A stretch of 64,000 bases of DNA from Chloracidobacterium sp. (GCA_016711345.1 JADJTD010000001.1:1860001-1924000), one strand, 5' to 3'. Numbered from the stretch's first letter, positions 52,988-61,639 are shown. The notes: generated by a model not told the origin, from the letters alone. Numbers and translations are program-made.

Positions 52988-53413
52988 CTAAGTTTCCACG
53001 GCTGTGGTCGTAACTCCCATTAGGTTTCCGTCTTGGTCGATACCAACGGCAAAAATATCGAGCCGTCTCTTTCCAATTCGGAACACTTTCAGGTCACGCA
53101 AATTTTCCTCGAGCAGAGTTTTCAGCTCGAGGAATTTTTTTGCGCGGGCAATTTCTGCTTCGCCATGCCAGTCTTTGATCGTCGCCAGTCGCACAAAAAG
53201 ATCACTAAAATTCTTTTCTTCGATAACCGATTCCGGTGACAAACCTGCTTGCTGTAAAATTATCTCACCAGTGACTGTGTCGGTTGGTTGACCGAAAAAT
53301 GCTTGAATGGGAGCGTCGGCTTCACTGATGTAGGTCAGGCCTTCGCACACCTGTTCGATCTTGCGAAAAAGCTCGCTGTCATTTTTATTATTTTTATGAA
53401 AATAATTTTGCAT
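52988..53413 (-). CDS. Nuclease-A-inhibitor (NuiA)-like protein
   Basis: The 141-residue protein begins MQNYFHKNNKNDSELFRKIE and contains CEGLTYISEADAPIQAFF, the NuiA-family start. FSDLFVRLATIKDWHGEAEI follows and then RRLDIFAVGIDQDGNLMGVT. NuiA from Anabaena binds and inhibits the sugar-nonspecific nuclease NucA. No nuclease gene is visible nearby. It stands alone just before the dnaA promoter. Confidence 0.8.
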   Translation of the reverse strand: MQNYFHKNNKNDSELFRKIEQVCEGLTYISEADAPIQAFFGQPTDTVTGEIILQQAGLSPESVIEEKNFSDLFVRLATIKDWHGEAEIARAKKFLELKTLLEENLRDLKVFRIGKRRLDIFAVGIDQDGNLMGVTTTAVET

Positions 53414-53484
53414 TTTTGATCAGTTTTCGGCGCTTTTTTTGACTGATTTCTTATCCTAACACATTCGAAAAAGGGAGCGAATTG

Positions 53485-53513
53485 TTGACACGAAAGCAAG
53501 TTAAATCTATGTT
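53485..53513 (+). promoter_or_regulatory. Candidate dnaA promoter
   Basis: TTGACA (53485-53490), 17 bases and TATGTT (53508-53513). It lies about 330 bases before dnaA. Within that leader are weak DnaA-box-like words (TGTGGATTT near 53531, TGTGAATAA near 53678) that could give autoregulation. The 53414-53844 gap shows nothing else. Confidence 0.55.
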
Positions 53514-53844
53514 AAACTGTCCGAAAAAAACCTGTGGATTTCGTTTGCGCTTGTCTTCTTTTTCGTGTTAGTCTGTTATCCGAATCGAATATTAAGCTGT
53601 TGTAAACCGTTGATAGTAAATGGCTTAAAGAGTTACTTTAAGTTTTACGCGCCTTTTTCACAAGCCTGTGAAAAAGCTGTGAATAACCTTAGCGGCACCC
53701 GGTTTTCGTGGGGTCGCAAAACACCAAGATACAAAGCCCTGTCATTAAGAACAAGGCGCTGAACAAGGGGACCGACACACACTTTGTCGGACGATATCGA
53801 GCGAGAGACGCCGCTCTGCGAAGAGCCGTCTTTGAGAGACTATT

Positions 53845-55251
53845 TTGAAAGCAATTTCGCAAAAATCAACCGCTTGGAAGGACGTTCTTCACCTTGTCAA
53901 ACGCCGCCTGAATAAGGATGTTTATGACACATGGTTTCGCCCGATCACTTTCATCAATCAGGATGACGAACAGAAGACCTTGAACCTTCGAGCGGGACAG
54001 ATCACCAAAGATTGGGTCTGTGAGTATTATGCGGAGATGCTTGATGTGATGCTGGCTGAGACAGGGCTTTCCGATTATAGTCTGAAATGGCAGATCGACG
54101 CTGATCAACCGCATGAACCACTATTCGCTGACGAGCCGGAAACTGAGATCTTCTTTTCACCAAAGAGCAGCTCTTCTCCTGTGAGGCCGACCAGCAGCTC
54201 GGCACCATTCATCGACATCGAGCCGGTAGAGGAGAACTTAAACCCTAAATACACGTTCGAAAAGTTTGTCGTTGGTTCGTGCAACCAGTTTGCACACGCT
54301 GCGGCCAAGGCTGCGGCTGAGACTCCCGGCACGACATACAACCCGCTTTTTATCTACGGCGGTGTCGGCTTAGGTAAAACTCATTTGATGCATGCGATCG
54401 GCCATACCATCAAGGCCCGCAGTCCGCATATGCGTGTCTCTTACATCACGTCCGAGCGTTTTATGAATGAGCTGATCAATGCGATCCGTTTTAATAAGAC
54501 GCCTGCGTTTAGAGACAAATACAGATCGATCGATGTTCTGCTGATGGATGACGTTCAGTTCATGGCTGGCAAAGAGCGAACCCAGGAAGAGTTTTTCCAT
54601 ACGTTCAACACTCTCCACAACAGCCAGAAGCAGATCATCGTTTCGAGCGATTGCCCTCCCAGAGAGATACCTACGCTTGAAGAGCGTCTACACTCGCGTT
54701 TTGAGTGGGGTTTGATCGCCGATCTCGAACCACCTGATCTTGAGACAAAGGTTGCGATCTTAAAACGTAAGGCCGACATGGACGGCATCGAATTGTCGGA
54801 TGACGTTGCGATCTACATTGCCGGCAAGGTCAGGAGCAACGTCCGCGAACTTGAGGGTTCGCTTATTCGCCTGCTTGCGATCGCTTCGATGAGAGGCGTT
54901 AAGATTTCAAAGGATCTTGCTAAAGAAGCGATGAAGAACATCCTCGACGCCGAGCGTCCTGCCGGGTTGACGATGGAACACATCGCCCGTGAGGTCGCTT
55001 CGCACTACAAATTGTCGGTCGAGGAGATGAAGGCCAAGAGCAACTCGCGTTCCGTCGCTGTGCCTCGGCAAGTGGCGATGTATCTGTGTAAAAGGTTGAC
55101 CCGACACAGCTTTCCTGAGATCGGCCGAGAGTTCGGCGGCAAGCATCATACGACCGTGATGCACTCGGTTGAGAAGATAACGGCGTTAGAAAAGGACGAC
55201 CGTAATTTCCACAGGGAAATAAAAGACCTTATCGATAATCTTTGCAGCTAG
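53845..55251 (+). CDS. dnaA: Chromosomal replication initiator DnaA
   Basis: The 468-residue protein starts at a TTG. Domain I (residues 1-85) is followed by a short Ser/Pro-rich domain II. The AAA+ domain III begins KYTFEKFVVGSCNQFAHAA and has Walker A GGVGLGKTHLMHAIG near residue 170 and Walker B VLLMDDVQFMAGKERTQEEF. Domain IV has the DnaA signature FPEIGREFGGKHHTTVMHSV near the C-terminus, the box-binding helix-turn-helix. The origin with DnaA boxes follows immediately and then dnaN. Confidence 0.97.
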   Translation: MKAISQKSTAWKDVLHLVKRRLNKDVYDTWFRPITFINQDDEQKTLNLRAGQITKDWVCEYYAEMLDVMLAETGLSDYSLKWQIDADQPHEPLFADEPETEIFFSPKSSSSPVRPTSSSAPFIDIEPVEENLNPKYTFEKFVVGSCNQFAHAAAKAAAETPGTTYNPLFIYGGVGLGKTHLMHAIGHTIKARSPHMRVSYITSERFMNELINAIRFNKTPAFRDKYRSIDVLLMDDVQFMAGKERTQEEFFHTFNTLHNSQKQIIVSSDCPPREIPTLEERLHSRFEWGLIADLEPPDLETKVAILKRKADMDGIELSDDVAIYIAGKVRSNVRELEGSLIRLLAIASMRGVKISKDLAKEAMKNILDAERPAGLTMEHIAREVASHYKLSVEEMKAKSNSRSVAVPRQVAMYLCKRLTRHSFPEIGREFGGKHHTTVMHSVEKITALEKDDRNFHREIKDLIDNLCS

Positions 55252-55639
55252 TTAAAGATGTTTTAGCATTGAAACGCTCGTGAACTTTTCCACACGTGGC
55301 GAAAGACTTAGATAGACGTAAGTCGTTTGTTTTCTGATATTTGAATGTTGTTTTTCCACATATCCGCAGGCTCAGGCAAACATTGGCTGTGGATAGAGGT
55401 GGAAAAGTCGGGGTTGAAAGGGTTATCCGCAGGCCGGATAGGTTTTCCACAGGTTTTCCACAATAGGGTGTGGAAGGAAAAGTGCCTTTTATTATAAGAA
55501 GTTAGGCCGTTTTTACACATTTACACAGGCTCTATTACTACTACTATTCTTAATCTCTGATTTGAATTTATTAGTTGTAGAAAAGAGGTGAAACGATGTG
55601 GTATAGTATCTCACAGATGAAATTTGAGGAGAAGTAATC
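55252..55639. other. oriC: Replication origin (oriC) with DnaA boxes and DnaA-trio
   Basis: DnaA-box-like words occur at 55286, 55352, 55443 and 55454 (TTTTCCACA) and at 55423 (TTATCCGCA). Reverse copies are at 55388 (TGTGGATAG) and 55469. Two degenerate boxes (TTTTACACA 55511, ATTTACACA 55519) stand next to a GC step. CTATTACTACTACTATTC at 55532-55549 then follows. On the complementary strand this gives repeated 3'-GAT, the DnaA-trio, in the same order as the Bacillus basal unwinding element. AT-rich DNA follows to dnaN. Confidence 0.9.
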
Positions 55640-56869
55640 ATGGAATTCAAGATCAAGCAGAGCGTATTAAAAGAAGAATTAGGATTTATCCAGGGCGTTG
55701 TTGAGCGTAAGACGACCATACCTGTGTTGTCCAACATCCTGATCGAATCGATCGGCGAGAATGAGATCCGCATCGTCGGAACGGACCTCGACTGCACGAT
55801 ACGCTGCGACGCCGAGGCTGAGATCATCAAGGCCGGTGCGATCTGTATACAGGCACGTAAGCTGTTTGACATCGCTCGTGCCCTTAGTGCCGGCGACGTG
55901 CATTTCAAGAAAGAGGACAACAACTGGGTGACGATGAAATGCGGCAATGCTAATTTCCGTCTTGCAGGTGTGAGCAAGGAGCAGTTTCCCGAGCTGCCGA
56001 CTTTTAAGAGCACACCGCTCAAGCTTGCAGGAGAGACGTTCAACTACTTTATCCGCAACACTGCCTTTGCGATCACTAACGAACAGTCACGGTTTACGCT
56101 TTCCGGTGCCAAATTCATCCTTGGCGAAGGCCGAGCAAAGATGATCACGACCGACGGCCACCGCCTCGCCTATGTTGAGCGTGCTATCGACGACAAAGAC
56201 GCTGTGATGGACACGCTCGTGCCGAGAAAGGCACTTTTGGAGTTGGTCAAGCTTGCACGTGCCAATGGCGAGGTCTCGTTTGGCGAGGACCAGAACCACA
56301 TCTACTTTGAGACTGAGGGAAGATTGCTCATCACCCGCAAACTCAGCGGCCAATTTCCTAATTACGAGATGGTAATGCCCAAGGACAACGACAAAGCTGC
56401 CACATTTGACCTCGAAGAAATGCGTGGAGCGGTCCGCCGTATGTCGCTCATCGCTGACGAACGCAACCGCTCGATCCGCATGACCATCCGCGAAGGCGAG
56501 ATCGAGGTCACCGCCCAATCCAGCGAAGAAGGCGAAGGCAGCGAGAAGGTCCAGGCCGACTACAAGGGCGAAGAGATCCAGCTCGGCTTTAACTGGCAGT
56601 ACCTGTTCGAATTCCTAAACAACGCCGCCACCGGCGACCTCGAAGCAGTAGCATCAGGGGCAGAACCGGCAGCAGCCTCCGAGTCAGAACCGGGAGCGAT
56701 AGCGACTGGGTCAACTAAAGCCGCCGCCGGAACCGCCACAGCCCGCGAAGGCAAAGCACCGCTCCGCGTCCGTTTCGAATTCAAAGACGCCAACGCCCAA
56801 ACCCAAATGTCCATCGCCGACGAAACCACCTACGACTACAAATACATAGTCATGCCGCTGAGGATATGA
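55640..56869 (+). CDS. dnaN: DNA polymerase III beta (sliding clamp), with insert
   Basis: The 409-residue clamp has three repeated domains: MEFKIKQSVLKEELGFIQGV, then NYFIRNTAFAITNEQSRFTL and VLFEL-type strands to the end YDYKYIVMPLRI. Normal clamps are about 365-375 residues. The excess lies at about 336-380 in domain III (EPAAASESEPGAIATGSTKA and neighbours), an Ala/Gly/Ser/Glu stretch between the helix and strand. Thirty of its bases (56682-56711) equal a dispersed repeat at 244-273. AGGAG precedes the start. Confidence 0.96.
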   Translation: MEFKIKQSVLKEELGFIQGVVERKTTIPVLSNILIESIGENEIRIVGTDLDCTIRCDAEAEIIKAGAICIQARKLFDIARALSAGDVHFKKEDNNWVTMKCGNANFRLAGVSKEQFPELPTFKSTPLKLAGETFNYFIRNTAFAITNEQSRFTLSGAKFILGEGRAKMITTDGHRLAYVERAIDDKDAVMDTLVPRKALLELVKLARANGEVSFGEDQNHIYFETEGRLLITRKLSGQFPNYEMVMPKDNDKAATFDLEEMRGAVRRMSLIADERNRSIRMTIREGEIEVTAQSSEEGEGSEKVQADYKGEEIQLGFNWQYLFEFLNNAATGDLEAVASGAEPAAASESEPGAIATGSTKAAAGTATAREGKAPLRVRFEFKDANAQTQMSIADETTYDYKYIVMPLRI

Positions 56870-56962
56870 TCAACCTCTGGCTGGAACATCTGGCAAGACT
56901 GAAACACATGTTCCAGATGTTCCAAGGGTCCTTTTCCGACCTTACAAAGAAAATTCTGCCAT

Positions 56963-57868
56963 ATGCCTAACATTACATACCGACGCACCGGCGAGTTATT
57001 AAGAAAACTCTTCGAGATTTTAATGAGCCAACCAGATGGCCTGCGTGCGAAAAACGCCCTTGCCGAATTAGCTAACAGAATTGAATTGACCGAGTTTGAA
57101 AAAGGTTACTACGACTCCGGAAGCATTAGAATCGACAAGATTGTTCGTTTCGCCACAATCGACTGTGCTCGGGCAGGATGGTTTCTTAAAAACAAGGGAA
57201 CATGGAGCATAACTGAAGAGGGCAGAACAGCCTACAATAGCTACACCGATCCCGAGACCTTCTACAAGGAAGCCGTTAAGTTGTACGGGGAATGGAAACG
57301 AACCCAAAACCAATCTGCTGTTGAGTCTCCAGCAGTAGCAGAAGATGACCTTTCCGACGAGTCAAATAAGGAAGTCAGCATCACATTCGAGCAAGCTGAA
57401 GAACAAGCTTGGGAAGAGATACAACAATTTCTTAGGGAAATCAATCCGTATGAATTTCAGGAGCTAGTTGCCTCTCTCCTCCGAGCGATGGGCTACCACG
57501 TCTCATGGATTTCGCCGCCCGGAAAGGATGGCGGTATCGATATTTTGGCATATGGCGATCCGCTAGGAACCAGGCCTCCCCGAATTAAAGTGCAAGTTAA
57601 GCGGATGGAACAAGCGATAACCGTGGACGGCCTACGTTCATTTATGGCTCTCTTGAGCGATGACGATGTTGGTCTCTTCGTTACGACTGGCTCGTTCACG
57701 AAAGATGCTCGGACCGAAGCTCGAACTCAGGAAAAGAGAAAAATAACATTAATTGATTTGGAAAGACTCTTCGATCTGTGGATCGAATATTACACGGCTC
57801 TTGATGATGCTGCACGCCGCCGGTTCCCTTTGCGACCGATACATTTTTTAGCACCAGAGGGAAAGTGA
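56963..57868 (+). CDS. Mrr-type restriction endonuclease
   Basis: The 301-residue protein has an N-terminal winged-helix Mrr_N domain (residues 1-110, e.g. FEILMSQPDGLRAKNALAEL) and a C-terminal PD-(D/E)xK nuclease. The catalytic part is NPYEFQELVASLLRAMGYHV (Glu164/167), then KDGGIDI (Asp193) and VQVKR (Gln211, Lys213). Mrr enzymes cut DNA carrying foreign methylation. No methylase is adjacent, in keeping with a type IV, modification-dependent role. The start at 56963 has no strong ribosome site. Confidence 0.9.
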   Translation: MPNITYRRTGELLRKLFEILMSQPDGLRAKNALAELANRIELTEFEKGYYDSGSIRIDKIVRFATIDCARAGWFLKNKGTWSITEEGRTAYNSYTDPETFYKEAVKLYGEWKRTQNQSAVESPAVAEDDLSDESNKEVSITFEQAEEQAWEEIQQFLREINPYEFQELVASLLRAMGYHVSWISPPGKDGGIDILAYGDPLGTRPPRIKVQVKRMEQAITVDGLRSFMALLSDDDVGLFVTTGSFTKDARTEARTQEKRKITLIDLERLFDLWIEYYTALDDAARRRFPLRPIHFLAPEGK

Positions 57869-57934
57869 AAGAAAGGGAACATCGTCGCTGGAACATCTGG
57901 ACCAATAGCACCTACTGTGCCAGATATTTCAACT

Positions 57935-58648
57935 TCACACGTTAGTTTTTTTCCTAGTTCGGTTTTCCGATAGGAGCGTCTTCACCGCTTCGACATCCAT
58001 AGCGAAGTCAATAGGAAGGGCGTTCAGCTTTTCGACAATATCAGTCACATTAAAAGAGTGAGTCTCAAATTCATGGTCCCTCAGGATCCTTATCATGTTC
58101 TGTAGTGTATTTGGGACATGGAGTTTGGCCAAAATTGATACCGCCAGCGGCAGCATCTCTGAATATGTGCCCAAGGCAAGCCCATATACCTTATCGCGTT
58201 CCCATTTCTCCGCCTCAAATTTGAGAAATTCAAACTTTAATTTCTCAATATCTCTAAGAGATGCCTTTACCGCTTGCTCTCCAGCGGTCTTAGCAACATC
58301 ACCCATTGAGGCTTTAATGTTGGCCACCTCATCACGTAGTTCTCTCTTCATTTCATTGAGGTCATTTTTATACACTCTAAAATTCGAGATCCAACCCAGA
58401 GTGATTACTACTAGTATCGTAGTGGCTAGCCCACCAAGGGCATAGTAAACAGTGTCGAGAAGTCGTTGGTCATACCTGCTCATAAGGTCCCGTTGAGCTC
58501 TGAGCACCTCTATTGATTCAATATTAGAGTTTGAAGTGATGTTGTTGTTCGACGGCAATTGGGCCTCAGAATTGGACTGGCCCGATATAAGAATTCCACC
58601 AATAAAGACGCTGATAGTTATCGTCACCACTCTCAAATAGGTTTTCAT
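57935..58648 (-). CDS. Membrane protein with long coiled coil
   Basis: The 237-residue protein has a signal-like helix (VVTITISVFIGGILISGQ) and a polar Asn/Ser stretch. A membrane helix follows (ALGGLATTILVVITLGW, near 90-107) and then a charged coiled coil (NEMKRELRDEVANIKASMGD). A C-terminal helical domain ends the protein. I recognise no family. It lies between the Mrr gene and the primase gene, in opposite direction, bounded by GGAACATCTGG-type repeats. Confidence 0.6.
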   Translation of the reverse strand: MKTYLRVVTITISVFIGGILISGQSNSEAQLPSNNNITSNSNIESIEVLRAQRDLMSRYDQRLLDTVYYALGGLATTILVVITLGWISNFRVYKNDLNEMKRELRDEVANIKASMGDVAKTAGEQAVKASLRDIEKLKFEFLKFEAEKWERDKVYGLALGTYSEMLPLAVSILAKLHVPNTLQNMIRILRDHEFETHSFNVTDIVEKLNALPIDFAMDVEAVKTLLSENRTRKKTNV

Positions 58649-58766
58649 ACTCTATAAGATACTATTTTTGTTATGCCCTTTGCTGTAACACCTAAAATAA
58701 CCGCACCACACGTGCCGGATGTTCCAGATGAGACACATATTTCTTGTTGCACGGGTAAAATATATC

Positions 58767-58795
58767 TTGACAATGGCACAATTTTGTGGTAGGCT
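58767..58795 (+). promoter_or_regulatory. Candidate promoter of the primase gene
   Basis: TTGACA (58767-58772), 17 bases and TAGGCT (58790-58795), about 77 bases before the ATG at 58872. The -10 is weak. Confidence 0.4.
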
Positions 58796-58871
58796 TTTTT
58801 TCACGCTTATTTTAATTGGGTGATGTCTCGCTTTGTCGGGGTGCGTCCAGTTTGAATCAAGCGTGCTACAA

Positions 58872-60743
58872 ATGTCAATACATGAAATAACACAAAAACT
58901 TAATGGGGTTAGGAAGGGCCAGAACGGCTTTATCGCTAGATGCCCCGCACATGAAGATAAAAAACAATCGTTGAAGGTAGATGAAACGGGCGGCAAGGTG
59001 CTGCTCAGGTGCTTTGCGGGTTGCCCGACGGAAAGCATTGTAAAGGCAATGGGCATTGAGTGGAAGGACCTTTTTGTTTCACAGAGAGTGCCTGTCATAA
59101 AACAGTCGTTCTCACAGGACGGCATAACGTATTTCGCATCGCCGCAGCCAAAGGTGGCCGCTGTTTACCGGTACACGGATGAAACAGGGAAGCTTTTGTA
59201 TGAGAACGTGCGTTTTGAGCCGAAGGATTTCCGGCAGCGTCATTACGATAAGTACGGTAATGAGGTTTGGAATCTTAACTACGTCGAGCGAGTGCCTTAC
59301 CGTTTGCAGGAACTCGCAAGCAAAGCTCGTCACGGCAGCGACGTTTGGCTGACCGAGGGCGAAAAGGATGCAGATGGTCTAACGGAATTAGGCTTCATCG
59401 CTTCGTCGTTCAAGAACTGGCGGCCTGAGTTTAACCGCTGGATAGACAAGACGAACGTTGTGATCGTTCGCGACCACGATCTGCCCGGCGGCGTTCAGGC
59501 GAACGAAGCCGCGAGGCTCATTTCCAAGTCCGCTGCGTCGGTCAAGGTGTTGGATGTTCATGCTGAGTACGAAATGGCTGAAAAGCATGGCCGCGACATC
59601 TCTGACTACATACGTCAGTGCGTTCAGGACGAGGGAGCGACTCGCGAAGAGATCGCCGAGCGGCTTTCGATAATGGCTGACGGCTGTTCGCGTTGGGTTG
59701 ACGGAAATACTGCGGCGGCGAACCTCTTTGTCGTCAAAACCGGCAACCAATGGCTAAACGAAGCCAAGTCACGCCCTTCGCCGAAAATGTTATTCGGCGA
59801 ATTCTGGTACGAAGGCGAGCTTTGTATCTTGTTCGCCGATACGAACGTCGGGAAGTCGATCTTGGCGGTGCAGATCGGTGACCTCATAAGTCGAGGAGTT
59901 CAGAGTAACGCGTTTACGCGTGATCCTAACGTTGATAATGAACAACGTGGTATCGCGGCTGAAGCCGCAACTCTGAACACGGAGTGCGGGCCGCAGACCG
60001 TCGTCTATTTCGACTTTGAACTTACGGACAAGCAGTTTGAGTCGCGTTTGAGTGAGCGTGTTGCTGGTGCGGAGCATTGCACTGACCATTACAAATTCAA
60101 CGACAACTTTAAGCGTGCCGAGGTCGATCCTGAAACGAGCGACTTGAACGGCAACAAGACGTTTGAAGAATTCCTGAATCAATCGCTCGACCGCACTATC
60201 GTCGAACATAAGGCCGATGTTTTGATCATCGACAATCTGACTTACCTGCGTGATGAGACCGAGAACGCCAGGAACGCTTTGCCGCTGATGAAGTATCTGA
60301 AAGAACTGAAATCACGGCACGGCATTTCTATTTTGGCTCTCGCTCACACGCCGAAACGCGATTCGTCAAAGCCTCTGGGCAGAAACGACCTGCAAGGTTC
60401 GAAGATGCTCATCAACTTTTGCGACTCCTCATTCGCCATTGGCGAAAGCCACAAAGAAACCGGCACACGCTACCTAAAGCAGATCAAATCCCGAAACTCG
60501 GCCATCGTCTACCACGCCGACAACGTCCTCCTCTGCAACATCGAAAAACGCGATTCGCTATTGCAGTTCGCGTTCAAAGGAACCGCAACCGAACGTGAAC
60601 ATCTGAAAGCCGCAAACGATAAAGAGAAAGAAGAGTTGATCGCGAGGGTAAAAGAGATGTCAGCGGATGGAAAGAGCAGCCGCGAGATCGGCGAAAGCCT
60701 GGGAATATCGTTTTCAACGGCCGCTAGATATTTAAGGCAATGA
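58872..60743 (+). CDS. Primase/RepA-type helicase of mobile-element origin
   Basis: The 623-residue protein has an N-terminal CHC2-like zinc finger (Cys24, His27, Cys47, Cys51). A Toprim-like part follows (LTEGEKDADGL at 160-170, RDHDLPGG at 200-207). A RecA-fold ATPase then has Walker A FADTNVGKSILA (321-332) and Walker B VLIIDNLTYLRDE, with ALAHTPKR. It ends in a resolvase-type helix-turn-helix (SSREIGESLGISFSTAARYL). Such fusions replicate plasmids, phages or integrative elements. An earlier ATG at 58833 is less likely. No integrase is visible nearby. Confidence 0.82.
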   Translation: MSIHEITQKLNGVRKGQNGFIARCPAHEDKKQSLKVDETGGKVLLRCFAGCPTESIVKAMGIEWKDLFVSQRVPVIKQSFSQDGITYFASPQPKVAAVYRYTDETGKLLYENVRFEPKDFRQRHYDKYGNEVWNLNYVERVPYRLQELASKARHGSDVWLTEGEKDADGLTELGFIASSFKNWRPEFNRWIDKTNVVIVRDHDLPGGVQANEAARLISKSAASVKVLDVHAEYEMAEKHGRDISDYIRQCVQDEGATREEIAERLSIMADGCSRWVDGNTAAANLFVVKTGNQWLNEAKSRPSPKMLFGEFWYEGELCILFADTNVGKSILAVQIGDLISRGVQSNAFTRDPNVDNEQRGIAAEAATLNTECGPQTVVYFDFELTDKQFESRLSERVAGAEHCTDHYKFNDNFKRAEVDPETSDLNGNKTFEEFLNQSLDRTIVEHKADVLIIDNLTYLRDETENARNALPLMKYLKELKSRHGISILALAHTPKRDSSKPLGRNDLQGSKMLINFCDSSFAIGESHKETGTRYLKQIKSRNSAIVYHADNVLLCNIEKRDSLLQFAFKGTATEREHLKAANDKEKEELIARVKEMSADGKSSREIGESLGISFSTAARYLRQ

Positions 60744-60746
60744 AGC

Positions 60747-60791
60747 TTGTGTCAGCTGTGTCACCCCTAATAACTGACACAGCTGACACAA
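60747..60791. repeat. TTGTGTCAGCTGTGTCA dyad, left copy
   Basis: Perfect 17-base arms TTGTGTCAGCTGTGTCA (60747-60763) and its complement (60775-60791) surround an 11-base loop. It begins three bases after the primase stop. A related, less perfect dyad lies at 61549-61600, beyond the transposase. Confidence 0.8.
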
Positions 60792-60818
60792 AATAGATCT
60801 TTGACAATTCGATTCTTG

Positions 60819-60894
60819 CGGCTCAGCCGCCATGATGAGCGGAAAGGCTTGCCTTTCCGGGAGGCTCCTTAAGATAAGCGAGGCTATGCCTCCG
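60819..60894. repeat. REP-like end, left
   Basis: The hairpins CGGCTCAGCCG, GGAAAGGCTTGCCTTTCC and GAGGCTATGCCTC are arranged in order. The same order, inverted, lies at 61443-61521. The two copies bracket the transposase gene like terminal inverted repeats. Confidence 0.85.
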
Positions 60895-61440
60895 TTAACC
60901 GGTTCGCCATTTGATCTGATCAATGTTCATGGCCAATGGTTCATCTTCTAACGGAGCTCCACGCCATATCCTGGCACTCGAGTATCTATAGTCCTCGGCT
61001 ATCTCTACTAAACCATCCGCGACCGGGTTTTGATTGATGTAATTTATTTTTTGCATTAACAGCGATTCGCTGGTCAACAGAAATTTGTCAGAGTGGTGTT
61101 CCCATACCGAGTATTGATATCCATCTTTCTTTTTTTCTTGTCTTAGTTTATCTAGAGAAGAAGAGTAGTTATTGTCTTTCAAGTAGTCGATCACTCGCCT
61201 TGCCGTGACACCGTTCAAGTAACGCAGCGAGTCTGAAGGTGAACGCTTACTGTCAGTTATGAAATGAAAATGATCAGGCATAACTACATACGCGAAGAAG
61301 AGCATTCCCGATGAAACACGAGCCTCATCAAATGCTCTACAAAGAACATCCTTCATCTTATCGGTACAAAATATAGGTAAGCGGTGGTGAGTCACCGACG
61401 TGAAAAAATAAAAGGGAGTGTTGAATGAGACTTGAGGCAT
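60895..61440 (-). CDS. REP-associated tyrosine transposase (RAYT)
   Basis: The 181-residue protein is a Y1/HUH single-strand transposase. From the ATG at 61440 it reads MPQVSFNTPFYFFTSVTHHR. YVVMPDHFHFITDS holds the HUH histidines (His57, His59). QKINYINQNPVADGLV near residue 140 contains the probable catalytic tyrosine, and YRYSSARIWRG follows. RAYTs mobilise or maintain REP sequences. The gene is flanked by inverted REP-like sequences. An upstream start would begin in the repeat and is rejected. Confidence 0.92.
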   Translation of the reverse strand: MPQVSFNTPFYFFTSVTHHRLPIFCTDKMKDVLCRAFDEARVSSGMLFFAYVVMPDHFHFITDSKRSPSDSLRYLNGVTARRVIDYLKDNNYSSSLDKLRQEKKKDGYQYSVWEHHSDKFLLTSESLLMQKINYINQNPVADGLVEIAEDYRYSSARIWRGAPLEDEPLAMNIDQIKWRTG

Positions 61441-61442
61441 AA

Positions 61443-61521
61443 CAGAGGCATAGCCTCTGGATAATTTAGGGAAAATCTGCCGGAAAGGCAAGCCTTTCCG
61501 CTCATCATGACGGCAGAGCCG
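61443..61521. repeat. REP-like end, right
   Basis: CAGAGGCATAGCCTCTG, GGAAAGGCAAGCCTTTCC and CGGCAGAGCCG follow one another, the inverted copy of 60819-60894. It ends near the transposase start and may also affect its expression. Confidence 0.85.
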
Positions 61522-61548
61522 TATAGGATCGAGTTTTGAAAGAACGTT

Positions 61549-61600
61549 TGTGTTAAGTGTGTCACTGTTGCAGACCGCAACGCCTGACACAACTGACACA
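61549..61600. repeat. TTGTGTCAGCTGTGTCA dyad, right copy
   Basis: TTGTGTTAAGTGTGTCA (61549-61565) and TGACACAACTGACACAA (61584-61600) form an imperfect dyad related to 60747-60791. It lies 40 bases before the start of the next gene. Confidence 0.7.
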
Positions 61601-61639
61601 ACACAAAATAAAACACACAAAACACAAAAGGAAAAACAT

